Origin: Rutpela maculata
Lineage: Eukaryota > Arthropoda > Insecta > Coleoptera > Cerambycidae
Reading direction: 5' to 3'
DNA: 64,000 nucleotides
Assembly: GCA_936432065.2 (NCBI GenBank)
Contig: OW386287.2
Span: 77,131,804 to 77,195,803, forward strand
Positions 22,652-35,494 of the stretch are shown one piece after another. Position numbers and translations under genes: made by a program. Under the pieces are notes generated by a model. It saw only the letters and a list, made by a program, of their open reading frames with translations. It ran no database searches and was not told the origin of the DNA. Each line of letters begins with the position of its first letter. The stretch's first letter is position 1.

Positions 22652-23702
22652 GTAGAGTGCGTGAGCAGGGATCTAAGCGATTACTTTAGAAAGTTGTTCA
22701 GGGTGTTTAGGGAGTGAACATACTGAAAGTCCTGACGTCTAGGAGGTGAGCCGGAGGGGGGGGGGGGCACAAAGAAAGTCCCACTTTTGTTTCTTTCCCT
22801 TATATCTCTAAAATGGTAGATTGTAGGGAAACATTTTCTCATACAGAATGAAAGCTCATGAAATTCTCTACAACTTTCATTTTATATACTTTTTTCTAAT
22901 TTGCAACCGTTTTCGAGCTACACGCTGCGGAAAAGTGAAAATTTTTGAAAAACAGATTTCTACCTCTTCAACTTTAAGGAAAAGCAAGGTGGGCTTCTCA
23001 AAATTGTACTTAAGTCAGAAATAATCAAGGAAGCGGCAGTGATCTTTTACAACCCCTCCTCCACTCAAGGCAAGGTTGAAGAGGCTGGGAAGAGTTGCTT
23101 CCTCAAATGGTATGGGGCACCAGCAAGACAGACTTCCCTCAACCAGTACCTCTCCAGTTGTTCATGAGGTCAGTGGCAATATTAAGCCTGACATCAGCTC
23201 CCTCCCACCAACTGAGAGCACAGCTAAACAGCATTCTCGGCGCACCTACCACTAAGTGCAGCAGTGGCTCGGGAATGAGCTGCCCCCTCAAGAGTGGGGG
23301 TGGAAACATGTAGGAGACACCCTGGTGCCAATTACAAGCACCGGAAGTCCTACTTTTTCTTTATCATCTTTAAAATACAGTTTTCTATTTTTCAGGTAAA
23401 AATCTGTTTTTCGAAAATTTTCACTTTTCCGGAGCGTGTAGCTCGAAAACGGTTGCGAATGCGAAAAAAATATATAAAATGAAAGTTGTACAGAATTTCA
23501 TGAGCTTTCATTTGGTATAAGAATATTTTCCCCTTTGATGCACCGTTTTTGAGATATAAGCGAAAAAACCAAAAGTGGAACTTTCTTTATGCCCCCCCTC
23601 CGGCTCACCTCCTAGACGTCAGGACTTTCAGTATGCTTACTCCCTAAGCACCCTGAACAACTTTCTAAAGGAATCGCTTAGGTCCCTGCTCACGCACTCT
23701 AC
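22652..23702. mobile_element. Fold-back element containing a gene fragment
   Basis: Left arm 22652-~22980 and right arm ~23385-23702 are inverse copies. Shared landmarks include GTAGAGTGCGTGAGCAGGG (outer ends), AGTCCTGACGTCTAGGAGGT and TGAGCCGGAGGG. The arms contain a G/C homopolymer block (22754-22769). The ~400 bp loop holds the decayed protein-coding fragment at 23013-23338. Confidence 0.85.
23013..23338 (+). pseudogene. Fragment of an insect multicopy protein family (LPPT...WLGN...EWGW)
   Basis: Two frames read through a family I know only as uncharacterised, multicopy insect proteins. Frame one (about 23013-23157) has FYNPSSTQGKVEEAGKSCFL then KWYGAPA. After one frameshift near 23150, frame two has SLPPTESTAKQHSRRTYH, an in-frame TAA, then VQQWLGNELPPQEWGWK and LVPITSTG, the point where relatives continue into a Cys-rich tail. 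Order and spacing match the family. Both ends stop at the fold-back arms, so the element seems to have captured, or been built around, this fragment. Not functional. Confidence 0.6.
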
Positions 23703-24135
23703 GTCTCCTTTATTGACTGAAGTATATTGGCTACCATGAAAGCAAGGTACTGTAGTGTTGGTTGCTTAAATTTCCGAATGTTTCCATTATTATTTTAGAA
23801 TTTTGATGAATGAAAAGCCAAACTATGAATAGCGACAGAGCTCTCTAAAGGAGTAAAACTTAATTAAGTAACGTTTATGTATGCTACAAAATTAAAATAC
23901 AATTTGAAAGAATAAAGAAAGGACCCCGTTTCTGAACCTTTGTAAAAAGTTGTTTCAGTTAAATGTCATGAAACTAAAGTCTCAATGGGCCAAGATATTT
24001 AAGTATAAAGTTTGAAAATGCAGCTGGCAGGGACAGTACGTTTCCACTAAGTACGTAAGAAAATTGAGGAGGTGATTATATGGCCAATTTCAACCATAAG
24101 GAGAAAGTATGCCCTAAAATGCTTCGTAAGGAAGC

Positions 24136-26338
24136 TTCTTCTTCTTTTGGCTCATAACCCTTGGTGGGTTTTGGCTTGCTCAACTATGTTCCTCCATCTG
24201 TCTCTATCTACCGCTATTCTTCTCCAGTTTCCTGTTCTTAGAATTTTTAGGTCTTCTTCAACATCGTCTATCCATCTCTTCTTGGGCCGTCCTTTTGGTC
24301 TTGTATCTTGAGGTTTCCATTTAAGGATTCTCCATCCTGTGCACATGCCCTATTATTATTTGAATTCTTACATATCTTACTATGCCCTCTCCTTTTATAA
24401 GTGCATCAATTTCGTGATTCATTCTTATTCTCCACATACCGTTTTCTTGTACGGGGCCGTATATTCTTCTAAGGACCTTTCTTTCAAATACTCTTAATTG
24501 ATTTTTATTGTTGTTAATGTCCATGTTTCACATCCATAGGTTACCACGGGTCTTAAAAGGGTTTTATATATTGTGATCTTAGATTTTCTGTTTAGTGTGT
24601 TACTTATTAATTTTAAGTAGGCGTAATAGCATTTATTTCCTTTCAGAATTCTTGCACTTATTTCATCTTGAACGTTACCATTATTGGTAATTTTGGCCCC
24701 TAAGAAATTAAACGTCTTGATGCTTTCAATTTGGCTGCCGTTTATATTAATATTTGGCGGTTGTATTGGTGGTTTCCTGCAGCAATACATATATTTGGTT
24801 TTGGCTTGGTTCACTTGTAGGCCTCCTTTATTTACCTGTGGTTCAAGATCTATGGTGGTTCGGTTCAGAGAGGCAAAGTCGCAATTATTGTAATATCATC
24901 TGCGTACCCAAGTATTTGTGTGGTTTTGTTTACAATGCTTTCGGTTCTATTTATGTTTCTGATAGCTGCTTCTAGCACTAAATTGAAAAGCACTGCCGAG
25001 AGAGCATCTCCTTGTCTTACACCGGTTTTTATTTTAAATTCTTCGCTGAGCTGCTGCTGTACTCTAATAGTTGCTGTCGATTCTGCCATGGTAACTTCTA
25101 CCATTTTTATTAATTTTCGGGGTATTCCTAGAAGGGTTAAACTTTGTAGCATTTTTTCCTGTGCACTTTATCGAATGCCTGCTTGAAATCTATAAACAGA
25201 TAATGCATATCTATGTTGAATTCGTAGAATTTCTCCTGTATTTGTCTTAGTGTACACAGGTGGTCTATTTTTCATGAAACCACATAGTATTCTCCTAGTA
25301 TTTCCTCTGAATAGGGTCATTCGATTATGGATCACCCCTGATAATATTTTATAAGGAGCACTAAGTAGCGTTATTCCTCTATAATTACTACAAACAGACT
25401 TATCACCTTTTTTGTGTATTGGGAGGATGATTCCTAATTTCCAGTCCTTTGGCATCTCTTCTTGCTCCCAGATATGTAGTATCAGTTTGTGCATTTGTCT
25501 CCATAGTTCCTCTCCTCCATTTTTTATTAGGTCTGCTACAATTCCATCTGCACCTGGGGCTTTCCTGTTTTTCAGGTCTTTTATTACTTTCGTTACCTCT
25601 TCGTACGATGGTGGTTCTACTTCCGGTTCTGCACTATAGTATGTCATTTCATTTTCATCTTCCTGCTGTTGATGTCCTCCGTCTAGTACCTCTTCAAAAT
25701 ATTTTTTCCATCTTCTGAGTATATCCGGCTTTTCCGTTAGGTTCTTTCCGTTTTTGTCCTTGCATATGTTTAGTCGTGTGAATTATTTTGTATATTCTTT
25801 AACGTTATTGTAAAACTTTCTGCTTTCAGATCTTTTATTACTTTCTATTATTTCTTCCACTTTTTTATTAATTTCTTCACGTTTTTTTCTCCGGCAGATT
25901 CGATTTGCTAATCTTTTATTGTTATATTCTACCTGGTTAGCTCTTGTGCCTCGTTGTAGTGCTTTTTTTCATGCGTCATTTTTCACTTTCACAGCCTTTC
26001 TACATTCCTCATCATACCAATTATTTTTCTTTTAACTTACTTCTCCCACTACTTCACCAGCGACTTTTTTCATAGTCCCTTTGATTTTGTTCCATTCCTC
26101 GTCTATACTTAATTCTTGCTGGTGCTCGTTTTCTAGTAGTTTTCTTTCAATTTCTCCTTGGTATATCCGTTTTACATGGCCATTTCCTAATTTATCCACA
26201 TCCCATTTTTTTGTTCTTATCATCCGTTCCGCGTTTGCAGTTGATATTCGATGCTTGTATTTGGCTACTAATAATAATAATAATAGGTAGTGATCTGAGT
26301 CACTGTTTGCTCCACGATAGACTCGAGCGTTTTCTGTT
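24136..26338 (-). mobile_element. RTE-clade LINE, 5'-truncated, with 10 bp target duplication
   Basis: Direct copies of GTAAGGAAGC flank the insert at 24126-24135 and 26339-26348. The coding strand is minus; its 3' end lies at 24136 (AGAAGAAGAAGA-type tail when read on the minus strand). It is truncated within the endonuclease domain at the 5' end. Confidence 0.88.
24152..26338 (-). pseudogene. RTE-type endonuclease (end) / reverse transcriptase, broken
   Basis: Read right to left: the end of the apurinic-type endonuclease (RVYRGANSDSDHYLL, with the catalytic SDH, about 26290-26335); the linker (KWDVDKLGNGHVKRIYQGEI); RT fingers (KNRKAPGADGIVADLIKNGG, IILPIHKKGD, CSNYRGITLLSAPYKILS, 25647-25330); a damaged palm 1; GVRQGDALSAVLFNLVLEAA and the catalytic YADD (LGYADDITII, about 24890); thumb (FNFLGAKITNNG, RPVVTYGCETWTLT, VLRRIYGPV) and HVHRMENP. 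The order is typical of RTE/BovB-like LINEs. At least four frame changes separate the segments 25168-25647, 24865-25152, 24494-24814 and 24321-24524. Confidence 0.85.
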
Positions 26339-26964
26339 GTAAGGAAGCCACAGCTCTATAAAGATGGCATCCAAAAGGCAATTCTCAGATATCTCAGCAA
26401 CTAGATCTAACTTTTAATCAAAAATAATAATTTCCTACAATGCATTTTGACAGTTTCAAACAATTATGTCACTGTTATGAAAAGCCTACTTTCTTTATTT
26501 TATAGAGCTTTATTTATAAAACTGTAGCTTCCTTACGAAGCTTTTTAGGGCATACCTTCATTAGAACTTTTATGTTTGAAATTGGCCATATAATCACCTC
26601 CTGAATTTTCTTACATACCCTGTACGCTTGGTGGTACTGCACTTGCCAGCTGCATTTTTCAAACTTGATACTTAAATATCTTGGAAACCCTAACTTTAGG
26701 GGGCTGGGCCCATTTTAATCAGCATGGTTTGAAGTACAACATACTCCAGTTTTAGGACATTTGACTGAACCCACTTTTTACATAGGTTCGGATATGGGGT
26801 CCTTATTATCGGCACTTGGCTGCAATTATTAAATTGTTTAAAACTCGAAAATAAAACTAAGTGGGTGTTCCAGGAGTTTTTTTTATTTAAGGTTTTTAAC
26901 AAGAAAGTCGCCACACTTCCTGCAGCAGTTTTTTTTTTCAACGCCATCTAACTTTTTATTTTCA

Positions 26965-27041
26965 CCATCGATGTTGGTAAAACATCGATGGTTTGCATTC
27001 GATGTTGTGGACATATCGATATTTCAGGTCGATGTCCCATC
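26965..27041. repeat. hAT-like terminal fragment with CATCGATG hairpin
   Basis: CCATCGATGTT at 26965-26975 is inverted as AACATCGATGG at 26981-26991. Further CATCGA/TCGATG motifs lead to GACATCGACC...CCCTAG, whose inverse starts TAGGGATGGGACATCGACCT, like hAT ends. No matching opposite end was found, so it is a solo or truncated terminus. Confidence 0.45.
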
Positions 27042-27044
27042 CCT

Positions 27045-27316
27045 AGAATATATGGGTTACAGAATGAGCCGCCATGTAGATGAATGGACAATAGGTAGGT
27101 TAAGCCACCCACTGGTTTTTATATCTCGGCCCAGCAGCCACAGAATGATCTTTTACCTGATCGTTATAAGATCCATCCAAATCAATCGATGTTTCTGAAT
27201 GAATTTGAACATTGTACTTTATATCATTTAATTTCTATAAATTCATTAGAGTATAAGATATTGTCAGTGGTTTGTAAGTGGTACCATCTAGAAATAATTT
27301 CTGCAATAAACTACGT
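27045..27316 (+). repeat. Dispersed repeat, copy A
   Basis: Direct copy of 45684-46022. Shared text includes GGTTACAGAA, CATGTAGATGAATGG, GGTTTGTAnGTG and TTTCTGCAAnAA. Copy B has an insertion near its middle. No coding capacity or ends defined; family unknown. Confidence 0.65.
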
Positions 27317-30300
27317 CTCGTAAACCCTGCTCATCAATCCTTATTTTCGAAGGAATTTTTTTTATTGTGGTTTGAGCTGGGAAAGTCAAACTTTGAAAAA
27401 TTTCACCCCCCCGTCCGTTCATTAATTTTCATTTTGGAGGGGAAAATTCCTGTAATAAGAGTTGGGGAATTATTAACCCAACCCCCTCCAAAAAAACCCT
27501 AGCGACACCCCTGTAAGGAAGTAGAGTGTGAGAAATTAAGGCATGCCTTCAAATGGACTGTTCTTCTTTCCAATCGACTCTAAAATATATTAGGAGTAAA
27601 ATGCTTTGAAAAAAAAATGCGAACTACTCTTGAAACTATCTTCTATAGGACATTACATCTTAATAAGATTTTTGGGTGTTATTTTGTTTTTTGAATGAAA
27701 ATCTATATTTCTAAGTTGATGTGAAATGAAAAAACATTTTAGACAAAAATAATCTTTTTTGTGTAGAATAAAAATGCAGACAAAAGAAATGCAGATTAAA
27801 AAAAAAACTTTTACTTGAAATAACTTTGAGAGCATCTATGAGTCAAATTAGGCTCTTCTATTTCTCGCTTTAAAATAAACCATTTTTATCGTAAAACATT
27901 TTTTTCCTAAACTGCTCTTTTCGAAATTCTTGCGTTTCAAATACCTTACGTGGTATAACTTTAACAACTACAATTGACTATCAGTTCTCTAGTTGCATTT
28001 AAGTTATAGAATTCGGTGTTTTCACAAATTTTAAAATCTCATTGACTGTGAAGGTAATACTTAATTATAACTAAAAACATTTGAATTTAGACAACCAGTT
28101 GAGTAATATCCAAGAAAAAGTATTTTTAAATTTGAATTAAAATTTTACCGCCCAAAACACTAAGCTATATTGTTGACGTCATCGGTCATAAACACCTAAC
28201 CTCAAAAATACATATCTTTTAAAAATTTCCGAGTAATATGTCACTATTATGAAAATTTCCGCTTGGTTCTCGTACTTTCAACTAAAATCTTGTTCAATGT
28301 AATGTACATAAGGTTTTAAATATCTTCTCCCAATAAAATAAGGCGATTTTTGTAGGTTGGAAATTCAACCTATAATTAGTAGTAGTATTTTTAGTAATCA
28401 ACAATATTGAGACATCATTTGCGTCAATTTTTAAATGTTTGCTTGGAGCCATACTGGTTTCAAATGAGAAGTGCGGACACAATCATTAGAAATTACAATA
28501 AACTTAAAAAACCTAAAAGTTGGGGTTATGTTAATGCAACCGATGATGTCACATCCCGTTTTGTATAATACCCGTTCAGTTATTTGTTGAAATTTTAAAT
28601 TGATAGATGAAAGAATGATGTTTAAATATTGGTAAGTGCTTTAATGTATGGAGTACTTCATTCTAATAATATCAAAAAAGCAAATTTGCATGCAGTGAAA
28701 ACACCTAATTATTGAGATTAATTTAAATATCATTTAATATAATTGAGATTCTTTAGAAACATACCCAATTTGTGAGAGTCATTGATAATAAAGACTCATA
28801 TACTGCTACTTACCTGGTAAGCCAAAAAGACAGTTAGAATTTTTAAAACAAAATGTTAAAAACATGGTTAAAACAGCGCACTGTGCTTTAAACAAATATT
28901 TAAAACATATTTAATATATAAGGTGAAATTTTTTATCAAATATATTATTTTGGAGTTTGTGGAAATGCCATGCTGATGATGGTCCATTCTGACTAGATCA
29001 GGTCCATAATTAACTCACATTGGTATACGATAGTGTCACATGCATTAAACTGAGCAATTTGTTTATAGAGTGCTGTAAAATCAGTTTAAGAGCGCTATCT
29101 GGCATCAAGTAGTAGTGGCAGACATAGTAACTTGGCACCATTTAATTTTAGTTGAATAGAGTTTTAAACATTTCAAGCCTGTTTTAAACATACTATTTAA
29201 AACATTGAAAAAAACTGTTTTTTTTCCAACTCTGTTTTACTTAACATCTGTAGTAATGCATACCCATTAAAAAATCTGGCATAGTAATACTGAAGAGTGA
29301 GCAAGGCTACTAGATCAATCCTAAATTTTGCACATATAATAATAAGGCACCCTAGTCTACTTGTTCTTTATATCTAGTTTGACATCCGTACTTTCTTTGC
29401 ATTTGCAGTGCACATCTGAAAGTTAGTATGTTCAAGTCTTTAGCGCCAGTGGATCCATCTACTAAAAGAGCATTATACTAAAATGATGATTAGTAATAGC
29501 TATACAGGATTGCCAAAGAAAATTTTAATTAAAATTTGCTTAAGAGGAAGTCTCTCTTCATTTGATGCATTACTTCCCATACCTCACCGATCTAGCCACC
29601 TTGCTTACTGCAATTTTTTTTTTTTTTTTTTGAGAAAATTTGGTTAGATTTTATGTCTCTGATGTGTGAGGATGACGGTAAGTTGTAGTATAGGAAAAGA
29701 AATAAGTAACTATGTAAATGTGTGTTATAAATATATTGCATTTTTTTTTACAATCGCAACATAAATATCAATCCTGTTACATAAATCTACAATGACTTAG
29801 TTGATAATACTAATAACACAAATAAGTAGCAAAAATAATTTATGTTAGTCTCAAACTATCTATATTGTCATTAAAAATTAATTAATGCTAACTTTTTAAC
29901 CATTTTCTAAAATTTCATTAGTCCATTAGGTATATTTGGCTTAATCATGTTCCTTAAATACTAACCCAAAAAATATGTATTTAATACCTACTAATTTCGA
30001 GAGCAGAAATTATTAAGGCCAAGTTTTCATTATCACTTAGAAAATATTTAAACTGTACCAAACAGTTTTAGTTCCAAATTTTGATTCACATCTGTATTAA
30101 CAATTAGATTGTGTTTCAGAAAAAAAAAACGTGTAATAAAGCAAGTGTGACACAAACATTTATATATGCAATGTTGTTAAAACTAGAAATTATAAAAACA
30201 TTTTTAATTTGATAGTTACCAATTTTTTTTACACAGTCAAAAGGTTTTTTTTATGTCTAGAAACTATCAGCAGTTTGTTTACAATCAGTGGGGTTTTTTG

Positions 30301-31151
30301 TTTCTAGAGAAAATGGGAAAAGCACAATGTCTATATTTCCCTCAAAAGTATCTGTAATCTTATTTTCTCAAAAATTTGAAATATAGAATATTTACAAAGT
30401 ACATCAGATACTTGGAAAGTATCATAGTTGCAGCAAATATGTTGATAATCAAAAGTTCTGATGTGTATCATAACTAACAAAAACCTAGACACACTCTTCT
30501 GGAGTATTAACTCATAGAAACTATTTTGAGCTTCATCATACAACACATATTTATAATACTATTTAAGTTTAGTCATTTTGTGGGTTGCATTAAATCTAAA
30601 GCGCAATAGAACAATATCTTGTTGCCTACTGTGATTAGATGTCTTGCTTGTTTAATTTATTACCGTTCTCCCTAAGTTATAACAGTTGGTACGCTATTAT
30701 TATTATGACTCACTTGACTAGAATTTTTGTTTCCTACTCTAGTTTATTAAATACTTTTGTTAGGCCAATGAAAGTATAGTTTAGGCTTAAAATTATCTTT
30801 CACTTTATTTATTAAAACTAGGTTTTATTTCTTATTATAAATATTAGCTATATATTTTTTAAAATTTTGATGAAGTCTGTACTTAAGATTTACCAAAATG
30901 TAACTAATTTTCAACAATAAAAACATTATCGAAGCATCAATTTGCAATAGTTTAAGGAGTTTTGATCCCGGTTCTCTCTACCTGAGTGACCATTAACCTT
31001 GCCGGTGTACTGATTTTCTTTAAACCTCTTCACTAGTATTTATTCTGCCATTTACTACGATTTTCTCCCATTGTATTAACATTAACCATTTCAAAATTAC
31101 TGATTGGACGAAATGATGTTTGTTTTTTAGGATAAGTGAATGCAAAACGTT
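27317..31151. other. 3.8 kb AT-rich DNA, mostly unassigned
   Basis: No recognisable gene apart from a possible 43 nt exon at 29635-29677. A TTAAAACA-rich stretch at 28850-28920 and its inverse-like text at 29160-29235 hint at an old inverted repeat, but alignment is poor. Confidence 0.3.
29635..29677 (+). CDS. Candidate micro-exon, unknown gene
   Basis: A run of 18 T (29613-29631) followed by GAG precedes 43 nt open in one frame (KIWLDFMSLMCEDD) and ending at GTAAGT (29678). Good donor and tract, but short, unrecognised and preceded by GAG rather than CAG. Could easily be chance. Confidence 0.2.
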
Positions 31152-32123
31152 ATAGTCCAGGAGCCCGCCGACCACTAATTGTGTGTCATAAGTTTAGCCC
31201 CAAAATGTGTGAATTGTTGTTAATTTGAGGTGGTTAAAAAAAAAGCCACATAAAGTCATAGGTTTACGCATGGGGGTTGGAGGGATTTCTTAATTTACCC
31301 CCAAAAATCACGAATCCAGACTACCATTAATTTTAGGTGGTACAAGGAGACGCTACGTTCGTCCAATTTTGAAAAAAAAAGTCAGGTAAAAAAAATGATA
31401 AGTTTATGAATGGCAATCAGGAACTTGGTAAGTATGAACCTACCGAGTGTGAAAATATATTCGCCTTCTCTGAAAAGTGGTATGACAGCCTTGCCATTCA
31501 CGATAATTGATGGCATACCAGAATTCCCTACCGTATATACTGTTTACCTGTGTAATTCGATGAATATCAAAATTTACGACTGGCAATCAGAAACTTGGTT
31601 AGTATGAACCTCCTGAGTGTGAAAATACATTAGCCATCTTTGAAAAGTGTTATATTTATGATATTCATCGAATTAAAAGTACATGCAGTAGGAAACTCCG
31701 ATATGCCATCAATTACCGTGAATGGCAAGACCTTCGCACCACTTTTCAAAGATGGTGAATGTATTTTCACACTCAGAAGGTTCATAATTACCAAGTATTT
31801 GATTGCCAGTCGTAAAATTGGGCGAGCGTAGCGCCTCCTTGTACCACCCAAAATGAATGGGAGTCTGGATTCATGATTTTTGGGGGTAAATTAAGAAATC
31901 CCTCCAACCCCCATGCGTAAACCTATGACTTTTTGTGGCTGTTTTTTTAAATTTTACAAGCCATATTTCTTACACATTTGGGGGCCTGCCGTACGTCCTT
32001 GTACCAAAAAAAAGGGCTGGCTTAGACATTTCTGTGCTCTATCACCCTAAATTAACAACAATTCACACATTTTGGGACTAAACTTATGACACACAATTAG
32101 TGGTTGGCGGGCTCCTGGTCTAT
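31152..32123. mobile_element. Fold-back element
   Basis: The outer ends are ATAGTCCAGGAGCCCGCCGA (left) and, inward on the right, ATAGACCAGGAGCCCGCCAA. Arms extend about 200-300 bp with landmarks GTGTGTCATAAGTTTAG, CGCATGGGGGTTGGAGGGAT and GGTGGTACAAGGAG. The interior has three related copies of a CCTnCTGAGTGTGAAAAT...CTTTGAAAAGTG module in mixed orientation. Several ~60-70 codon frames are shadows of this repetition. Confidence 0.85.
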
Positions 32124-34703
32124 TATGAAGGCCAACTGTGTACAGGATGTGCACAAATTCCCGCCCGCCTGTTAAGCAGCTGTTCTATATGAAATAATAG
32201 TAAAAAAAATCCTCTAAGTGTGAGTAGAAAAATCCTTCCTAAGGAAGCTACATCCTTCTGAGGATGGTACCTAAACAATGGTTTTCACTGATTGTTTTGC
32301 AACTATAATCAAGATATATATTTCATAACCATACACAAAAATGTCTTCTATGTAATCTGTTGAAATAATAGATTTACTTGCTTATTTGAAGTCTGTTGAT
32401 AGTGCTTAGTTGTTTAATTTGGGGACACTTAAATATACACCATACCAAAAGTCAACGTAGACTTTTGTTAGTCTTATTAGAAATAAGACCTTGTAGGCAA
32501 AACAGGTCAGGCTTTGAAATGAAATATATCCCAATTTAACAACATATTTTTTTCAGTACAATGAACTTAAATGTCTAAGTATATTTTATTCTCTCTACTA
32601 TTATTGTTTATTACGAGTGTAACATAAGAAAATTAACGCAGCCACAGTTGTATTTTATATTTGTTTGTTCTACACGTAATTATGTTAACCAAGGAATCAT
32701 GATTACATCTAAACGACCAAAAAATATAAACAAGAAAAAGTTATCTACCTCTCATTTTCCCGTCTATAAACATTAATTTTAGTTATTACTGTAATATGAT
32801 AAGCTTTAATAATGTAAAGTCGTGAAACAAGTCTTATAAAGTTCTCAGTAATTGTCTTCAAGTAAAAACTATTATATATAGGCGCCATCTTCAGTCAGAG
32901 CACAGCTTCTTTAGGAAACAATTCCTAACCCATTTATAGGAACTTTTATTTTTACCATTTTTGCATATAAAATCCGTCCTAAATGGATGAGCATGAATCT
33001 CCCTGTATGTAAAGTTTATCCCAAACGTTTGCGAATATACAACTGGTTTTATATTTGACCACAATGGTTATAAATTTTAACAATCAACTGTATATAAGAA
33101 GTTCAGCCCAACTGTTTGCAAACAAAATATGCAGACTGTTTTTACATTTGCTGACGATAATTATACATATGTGTATTACAATGTATTAATAAAAGGAGTG
33201 AAGTTTAGTGTCTCTATGTAGACATGTGAAGCCATTGGCTGATATTCATTGTATCATGGCTAATAAGATGATTAAAGAGTGACTGAAGTTAAAAAGGTGA
33301 CTACCTAACTATATTTACAGACACTAGACTTTAAACCTTTATTGTTGAAATAAAATTCTAGCCAAATTGTTAATAATAGAAAAAATCTGACAACACAGAA
33401 GAATTCTACTTTTACAAAATTAAAATGTCACAGTCGAAGAACGAGACCTCTGAATTCGACACATGCTATATATTCTCGAATATACAAAAACAGATAGTTC
33501 ATTCTCATGTAAAAACCTCATGAACATATTTTTGTTGCTCCGACTTTATTTCGAATTGCAAAATTGGAAAAAATTGGTTTTTATTTTTTTTTTACAAAAA
33601 ATACTATTTTCGCATTTTTCATTCCCCACTCCTCTATACTGCCATCATACGAAAAAACACAGCAACTCTGATTAGGCTTTTACTTATGATGTATTGGATA
33701 TGGTGTTCTTACTTAGCAGATGTTGGCGTTCTTAAGTTGAGGGGTTTTGTAAAGGGAATTTTTACATGTTTAGGAATATTTTCCTGTGTTTTGGCTTAGT
33801 TGACCTGCAGAATAATGTGTCATGAACACTAAGTTGTTACTGACTCGTTCTCTTAAAATTTTAGAGTTACTGTGTTTTTGCTTATGACGGTAGTATATCT
33901 ATCATTTATTGTCACAAAAATCTGATATTTTAATATTACAATATTCAAATCTTTAAAAATCTTGTTTTGATATAACTGAAAAATCAACATTAAGGATAGG
34001 GTTTTGCAAAGTGAGAGGGAAATATGCGTTTATTTTCAGTTTATGTTTTTATCACAAATTTTGTATACAGTTAAATGCCATACTCTAATAATGAAATTAG
34101 AAACTATTTTCATTGGCAAACTACGATATTCAAGTACAACAGGATTTAATGCAGTGCGTACAACGCTCAAACTCATTACACTTTTATGACCACCATGTTA
34201 TAAACGATTTTTTGTTTTTCAAAAATTAATTCAAACCTTAACTACATTTCACTCACTTATATAAGTACTCTATCTCGACTAATAAAAAGTTTCCTCGAAT
34301 TTTCAATGCCGCTACTGAAAAATTCACGTGATTTCGAATGAAAATATTTCTTTTGTACTAGATATTTTATCTTTGATACAGTTTTATCATCACGTTTCAG
34401 AGTATGTGTCAAAATGTTCAAGCTGAGTCAAGAAACAGAGTAATGGGATGAGAAATGTAAATTTTCCGAAAAATTTCATAAGTGGAAAAGTGCAATTTCT
34501 TTCGATTTAGCGAATCTGAATCAAGTCGTGACCTTCATAATCGAATTCATTTTACATAAGAACATGACATCAGTTTTTGTGTGTTCACGAGTTGCATATG
34601 CCACTTTTAGTTTGCATATTTCAAGGGTCTCGCCCTCCAATTATTAATGAGCAAATTAGTGAATTTTGGTAAAGTTTAAACAACTTGTATTTTTTAAGAA
34701 TTC
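32124..34703. other. 2.6 kb without recognised feature
   Basis: AT-rich. The end nearest 34703 should contain the MsrB 3' untranslated region on the minus strand. No repeat or coding unit seen. Confidence 0.3.
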
Positions 34704-34861
34704 CTAGCTATTTTCAATTTCGTCTTCTTTATCACTTGGTAGAAAATTTAGGGAAGCAGAGTTAATGCAGAACCGCTTCCTCGTTGGTGGTGGTCCATCT
34801 CCGAAAACATGACCTAGGTGGGCTCCACATTGGGCACAGGTGACCTCCGTGCGAATTCTCC
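34704..34861 (-). CDS. SelR: Methionine-R-sulfoxide reductase B, terminal coding exon
   Basis: On the minus strand the acceptor ...CAACCAG ends at 34862, followed by 51 codons and TAG (34706-34704). The peptide contains RTEVTCAQCGAHLGHVF then GDGPPPTRKRFCINSASLNF, the most conserved part of MsrB enzymes. CAQC is the second Cys pair of the structural zinc site, GHVF supplies the active-site His, and the Cys in RFCIN is the catalytic residue that reduces methionine-R-sulfoxide (Sec in mammalian MsrB1, Cys in insects). The tail LPSDKEDEIENS is variable in the family. Upstream exons (first Cys pair, GWPSF block) would be at higher coordinates; I did not find them, so they lie beyond the window or in unrecognised exons. 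Exon sequence shows no defect. MsrB repairs oxidised proteins, including actin. Confidence 0.92.
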
Positions 34862-35494
34862 CTGGTTGGGATATTAGGAGTAAAAGGTTTGCACCAACTA
34901 TTTGGGGTAGGGATTACAAGGAATGGATGGCCAGTGTGTGAACCATAAACCGTTTGAAAATGTAAACAGAAAATAAACAAAACAAAATGAAGGTGAAAGT
35001 ATAATTCCAGATGATAAAAGAGCAAGTAATCCGTATCCCGGTGATAATGGAAACAAAAATCATAAGGTGAAAATAAAAATAAAATGTGTTTGATGTTGAG
35101 GTGTGAAGGGAGGGGAAATGGAAAAGAAAACAGTCACAATTAGCTTTCCCAGAAAGGATAGTTCAAACAAACCAACACACCAACCAGCAGAAAATACTTG
35201 ACATTAAGCAAAGTGCGTTAGTTTGCAAATTGTATTTAGCGTACCACACGGACTAGGATATGTTAGGAATTTGTAGGATATATAATATTCTACAATTGAA
35301 TTATGCAATATAGGTGAGTACTTAAAAAATAAAGTTTGTTAAGTTACATGTTAAATTTGTTATAAATTATAATTCAATTGTAAATCAAATTTAAAATTAC
35401 ATTACTTCTACAAATCAAACACAAGAAACAAGGAAAATCTAACTTTTTATAAGGACATTGTGTATTCCTATAACTTTTATTATTATCAAGACAT
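34862..35494. other. Putative MsrB intron, unassigned
   Basis: Immediately upstream of the MsrB terminal exon on the coding (minus) strand. Nothing else recognised. Confidence 0.35.

Larger units (their letters stand above)
23991..26685. mobile_element. Fold-back element split by an RTE retrotransposon
   Basis: The left arm 23991-24135 (CCAAGATATTTAAGTATAAA ... TGCTTCGTAAGGAAGC) is inversely matched by 26527-26685 (AGCTTCCTTACGAAGC ... CTTAAATATCTTGG). Shared inner landmarks are GGTGATTATATGGCCAATTT and GAAAATGCAGCTGGCA. The loop 26349-26526 is anonymous AT-rich sequence. The retrotransposon occupies 24136-26338. Confidence 0.8.

Noticed and set aside
24072..25718. Several plus-strand frames of 60-90 codons
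   Set aside because: All lie opposite the RTE reverse transcriptase on the minus strand.
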